NCBI RefSeq assembly: GCF_947090785.1
Contig: NZ_OX352320.1
Span: 1,674,001 to 1,738,000, forward strand
Origin: Rheinheimera sp. MM224
Lineage (GTDB): Bacteria > Pseudomonadota > Gammaproteobacteria > Enterobacterales > Alteromonadaceae
Direction: 5' to 3'
DNA: 64,000 nt
Shown: positions 60,996 to 64,000 of the stretch, in pieces
Layout: each line of letters opens with the position of its first letter
Position numbering within the stretch: the stretch's first letter is position 1
Made by a program: the position numbers and the translations under genes
The notes under the pieces: model-generated
Seen by the model: only the letters and a program-made list of their open reading frames with translations
What the model was told of the DNA's origin: nothing
The model's database searches: none

Positions 60996-61448
60996 AGAGG
61001 GTATCGTCAGCGTTTGTCGTTGTTTTCGTTATGGTTTTGCACTTCGGTGGTGCAAGCTGATCTTTACTATGCCTTTGTCCTCCGCTATCAGCAAGAATTT
61101 TGTATAACAAGCTGCTGATACTTTAGTTACAAGCCTATTTTCGGCTGAGTAAATGGATGGGCGCAGGACCAGGATTTTGTGACCTGATGGCTAAATGTTT
61201 GGATGGTGACGATTTAGTCTACACATTTTATGCGGCAGGTTACATAAGTGCCAGGTTATAATTTTATACTTTTCAATTACTTAATGGTAGTTATCGAGGT
61301 TCGACTTTATTCGAACCTCGATAAGTGAAATTTTTTAACGCGTTCGACCTGTTTCAAACGACAAGTAGGGAGCCTTGGGTTAGGGTCAAATCGGCATAAC
61401 AACATAAATAAGGTGCGAAGCCGGCATCAACAGGGGAAGGAAGACACC
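60996..61448. other. Non-coding divergent region between the AraC gene and the TonB receptor
   Basis: No gene is visible in 453 bases. The main feature is the perfect palindrome at 61291-61324. TATAAT occurs at 61256-61261, 35 bases upstream of the palindrome, as a possible -10 box, but no good -35 box precedes it. The receptor ribosome site is GGGGAAGGAAG at about 61433-61443. Confidence 0.5.
61291..61324. repeat. Perfect inverted repeat upstream of the TonB receptor
   Basis: Arms TTATCGAGGTTCGA and TCGAACCTCGATAA (14 bp each) enclose CTTTAT. GTGAAATTTTTT follows on the plus strand. It could be an intrinsic terminator or attenuator in the receptor leader, or an operator. Confidence 0.65.
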
Positions 61449-64000
61449 ATGATGAAAAAAACGAGGTTAGGCAGTGCCATTCAACAGATCTTGGGTCTGG
61501 CTGTTGGCGTTACATTGTTGCCTTCACTGGCGATGGCTCAGCAAGCTGAAACAGATGCTGAAACAAAGCAGAAGGCAGACGACAAAATTGAAGTCATTTC
61601 GGTGATGGGCATCCGTCGTAGTATGGAAACCACCATTGATATTAAAAAGAATGAAAGCTCTATCGTTGAAGCGGTATCGGCAGAAGACATTGGCAAATTA
61701 CCAGATCAGAGTATTGCCGAGTCTTTAACCCGTTTACCTGGTCTGGCAGGACAGCGGGTAAATGGCCGGGTGCAGGTGATCTCTATTCGTGGTCTGGCGC
61801 CGGATTTTTCTACTACCACCTTAAATGGCCGCCAACAAGCCAGTGCCGGTGACAACAGAGCTGTGGAATACGATCAGTACCCTTCCGAGCTGATTAATGG
61901 TGCTGTTGTTTATAAAACCTCAGATTTAGCCATAGCAGGTATGGGGTTATCGGGCACTGTCGATATGCGCACCATCCGACCTTTGGCTCATGGCGAGCAA
62001 ACCGTGATGATGAACCTGCGGGGTGAAAAAAGCTCCTTTGATCAAATGCACCCTGAAGTATCAGCCAATGGCTGGCGTGGTAGTGTCTCTTATATCGACC
62101 AGTTCGCCGACGATACAGTAGGCGTGGCCATTGGTTTTGCTCATATGGATACACCCACTCAGGTCAAACATTACAAAGCCTGGGAATGGAATACGGTAGA
62201 AACAGCACTTGAAGGCACAGAAAATGACGATGCGCTGGGTTTAGTCGGGCAGGAAGTGACAGCTGTGGCTCGTAGTCAGGTGCGTGATGGGGTGATGGCT
62301 GTATTTGAATTTAAGCCCAACGATCAGCTGCACAGTACTATTGATACCTACTACTCCAAATTCGAACAAGATGAAATTATGCGTGGCGTGATGTGGTTCA
62401 CTAACCAGTGGACTGGTGATGGCATGCAGTTTGAAAATCCGACTTTTACTGAGTTTGGTGGCACCAAAGTTGTTCAAAGTGGCACTGCAACCAACCTTCG
62501 TCCTGTGCTGCGTAATGACAACAACACTCGCGATGATGAACTCAAAGCCATAGGCTGGAACACCAGTTATATAGTGGATCGCTGGACTTTGGAGCTGGAT
62601 TTATCTTATTCAGGTTCCGAACGCGAAGAGCAGGTTCTGGAAACTTACGCGGGTTTAAACAATGGTGGTTTTGACTCCATTGGTTTTGACCTGACGCCTC
62701 ATGGTTTCCCGACTTATACGCCTGCAACAGATTACACTGATGTCAATCAGGTGCAGTTAAGCGACCCGGCACCCTGGGGCGGCTGGGGCCACGACGGCTC
62801 TATTCGTTACCCTCATGTCAAAGAGCAAATCCGCGAAGCCGAAGCCAGTGCCCGTTATGATTTAACAGACACAGCTCTGGGTACTAATTTTAGCTCTATT
62901 GATTTTGGTATGAACTTTACCAAACGCACCAAAGATAAAGTGGTGGATGATAACGATCTGTTTTTGAAAAATGACAGAGCGCCAGTCTCCATAGACCCTT
63001 CGTTGCTGGTAAGCCCAACCTCGCTGGATTTCGCCGGTATACCGGGCGTGATTTCGTACGACATTTTGCCAACAGTTGACAGGTACTACGATATTTCTCC
63101 AATTCTGGATACCAACAGATGGAATAAAGCCTGGGGCGTGGATGAAGAAGTGTTGACCAGCTATCTGCGGATGAATCTGGATACTGAAGTCTTTGGTTTG
63201 CCACTCAAAGGTAACTTTGGTACTCAGGTGGTGCAAACCGATCAGCTATCCAGCGGTTTCCTAGCCAGCGATTATGATCCGGACAATCCGGCCACTCTGG
63301 TTCAGGTTGAAACCGGTGCTTCATATACTGATGTACTGCCGGCGCTGAACCTGAGTCTGGAAGTGCTGGAGGATCAGTTTGTCCGTTTTGCTGCAGGTAA
63401 AACTATGGCGCGTCCGCGTATGGATGAAATGCGCGCCAGCATTACCGCTGGTGTTGGTGTGGATTCCCGGCGCTGGAGCGGCAGCAGCGGTAACCCTGAA
63501 CTGGAACCATGGCGTGCTAAAGCTTTGGATTTAACGTACGAAGCCTATTTTGATGGCAGTACTTATATTGCTGCTGGTGCCTTTTATAAAAAACTGGACA
63601 GCTATATCTACACCCAGAATTTTGACTTTGATTTTTCCAACGCACCGAATAATTCCACCATTGAGCCTATCAGTCCTATTGGCAATATGAGCCGGCCTGC
63701 CAACGGCCAGGGCGGTAATATCAAAGGGCTGGAGCTGAGTATGTCGATTGATATTGGCAATTACTATGCGCCGCTGGACGGTTTTGGTTTTATTGGCAGT
63801 CAGTCCTGGTCGGATTCGAGTATTCAGCCTGATGGCCCCGGAACTTCAAGCAAGCTGCCGGGCTTGTCAGACCGTGTACGTGATTTAACTCTGTACTTCG
63901 AACAAAACGGTTTTTCAGCCAGGGTGAGTCAGCGCTACCGTTCTGAATTCCGTGGTGAAGTGGTACAGCTGTTTGCGACACGGGGTTACACCGAAGTGCT
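61449..64000 (+). CDS. TonB-dependent receptor, partial (runs off the window)
   Basis: The frame is open from ATG 61449 to the window end (850 codons seen). A signal peptide ends near LAMAQQ. A TonB-box-like segment, DKIEVISVMGIRRSM, follows near residue 50. The plug domain shows EDIGKLPDQSIAESLTRLPG, RVQVISIRGLAPDFSTTTLN and GAVVYKTSD, and long barrel strands make up the rest. The features match the Xanthomonas/Caulobacter-type receptor family (often 900-1000 residues), which import carbohydrates, peptides or chelated metals. The substrate cannot be told. It is divergent from the AraC regulator gene. Confidence 0.93.
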   Translation, partial: MMKKTRLGSAIQQILGLAVGVTLLPSLAMAQQAETDAETKQKADDKIEVISVMGIRRSMETTIDIKKNESSIVEAVSAEDIGKLPDQSIAESLTRLPGLAGQRVNGRVQVISIRGLAPDFSTTTLNGRQQASAGDNRAVEYDQYPSELINGAVVYKTSDLAIAGMGLSGTVDMRTIRPLAHGEQTVMMNLRGEKSSFDQMHPEVSANGWRGSVSYIDQFADDTVGVAIGFAHMDTPTQVKHYKAWEWNTVETALEGTENDDALGLVGQEVTAVARSQVRDGVMAVFEFKPNDQLHSTIDTYYSKFEQDEIMRGVMWFTNQWTGDGMQFENPTFTEFGGTKVVQSGTATNLRPVLRNDNNTRDDELKAIGWNTSYIVDRWTLELDLSYSGSEREEQVLETYAGLNNGGFDSIGFDLTPHGFPTYTPATDYTDVNQVQLSDPAPWGGWGHDGSIRYPHVKEQIREAEASARYDLTDTALGTNFSSIDFGMNFTKRTKDKVVDDNDLFLKNDRAPVSIDPSLLVSPTSLDFAGIPGVISYDILPTVDRYYDISPILDTNRWNKAWGVDEEVLTSYLRMNLDTEVFGLPLKGNFGTQVVQTDQLSSGFLASDYDPDNPATLVQVETGASYTDVLPALNLSLEVLEDQFVRFAAGKTMARPRMDEMRASITAGVGVDSRRWSGSSGNPELEPWRAKALDLTYEAYFDGSTYIAAGAFYKKLDSYIYTQNFDFDFSNAPNNSTIEPISPIGNMSRPANGQGGNIKGLELSMSIDIGNYYAPLDGFGFIGSQSWSDSSIQPDGPGTSSKLPGLSDRVRDLTLYFEQNGFSARVSQRYRSEFRGEVVQLFATRGYTEV

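Noticed and set aside
62862..63236. Minus-strand open frames inside the TonB-dependent receptor
   Set aside because: They lie antisense within a continuous receptor frame and have no family signature.

Overview
The window reads as chromosomal DNA of a gammaproteobacterium near Alteromonadales/Chromatiales. My best guess is Rheinheimera or a close relative, from recalled protein similarity and not from a search. Supporting signs are an rsxABCDGE-nth cluster of the enteric/Vibrio type, a trpE-G-D-CF-B-A operon with a ribosome-mediated attenuator, a Vibrio VpsL-to-VpsP-like exopolysaccharide (EPS) module, LapD/LapG, and a large TonB-dependent receptor of the Xanthomonas/Caulobacter type. There is no phage, CRISPR array or complete insertion sequence.

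Layout. (1) 1-4431: housekeeping genes (YqaA, periplasmic cyclophilin, DUF2750, bfd, aspartoacylase, gloA, nth). (2) 4471-10392: the Rsx/Rnf electron-transport operon, reading leftward, whose RsxC carries an Ala/Lys-rich repeat tail. (3) 10649-13453: a degenerate GGDEF-EAL membrane protein, three tRNA-Asn genes with a strong promoter, and a non-coding stretch with DnaA-like boxes. (4) 13454-17056: MATE transporter and uvrB, separated by three exact-period 65-bp repeats, each encoding a 22-residue mini-ORF. (5) 17164-25239: outer-membrane protein, LysR regulator, RND efflux pair, M14 peptidase. (6) 25301-33787, leftward: lapG, lapD, a secreted Gly/Ala-rich protein, an O-antigen-ligase-like protein, an orphan substrate-binding protein and a PhnD-PAS-GGDEF cyclase. 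(7) 34463-52165: EPS locus made of two convergent operons. galU-ugd-wzx-three glycosyltransferases-wzy-two acyltransferases read rightward. A WcaJ-like transferase, outer-membrane barrel, Wza, Wzc, PHP phosphatase and VpsP-like gene read leftward. (8) 52673-59720: trp operon. (9) 59826-64000: AraC-type membrane regulator and a TonB-dependent receptor cut by the window end.

How the parts work together. The EPS locus makes UDP-glucose and UDP-glucuronate, assembles and acylates a repeat unit on undecaprenyl phosphate, flips it, polymerises it and exports it through Wzc/Wza. The neighbouring leftward cluster adds c-di-GMP signalling (LapD, a GGDEF enzyme) and surface-adhesin proteolysis (LapG), so the 25-52 kb interval is a biofilm region.

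Most notable observations. The trp operon appears to have two complete tandem attenuators, each with a Trp-rich leader peptide (WWW and WHWW) and a terminator. Short tandem duplications around start codons have produced chains of ATGA-overlapping mini-ORFs before uvrB (three copies) and trpG (one copy, differing from trpG only by synonymous changes over 19 codons). The EPS polymerase gene is split by a frameshift at a run of six G, which could be phase variation, ribosomal frameshifting, decay or a sequence error.
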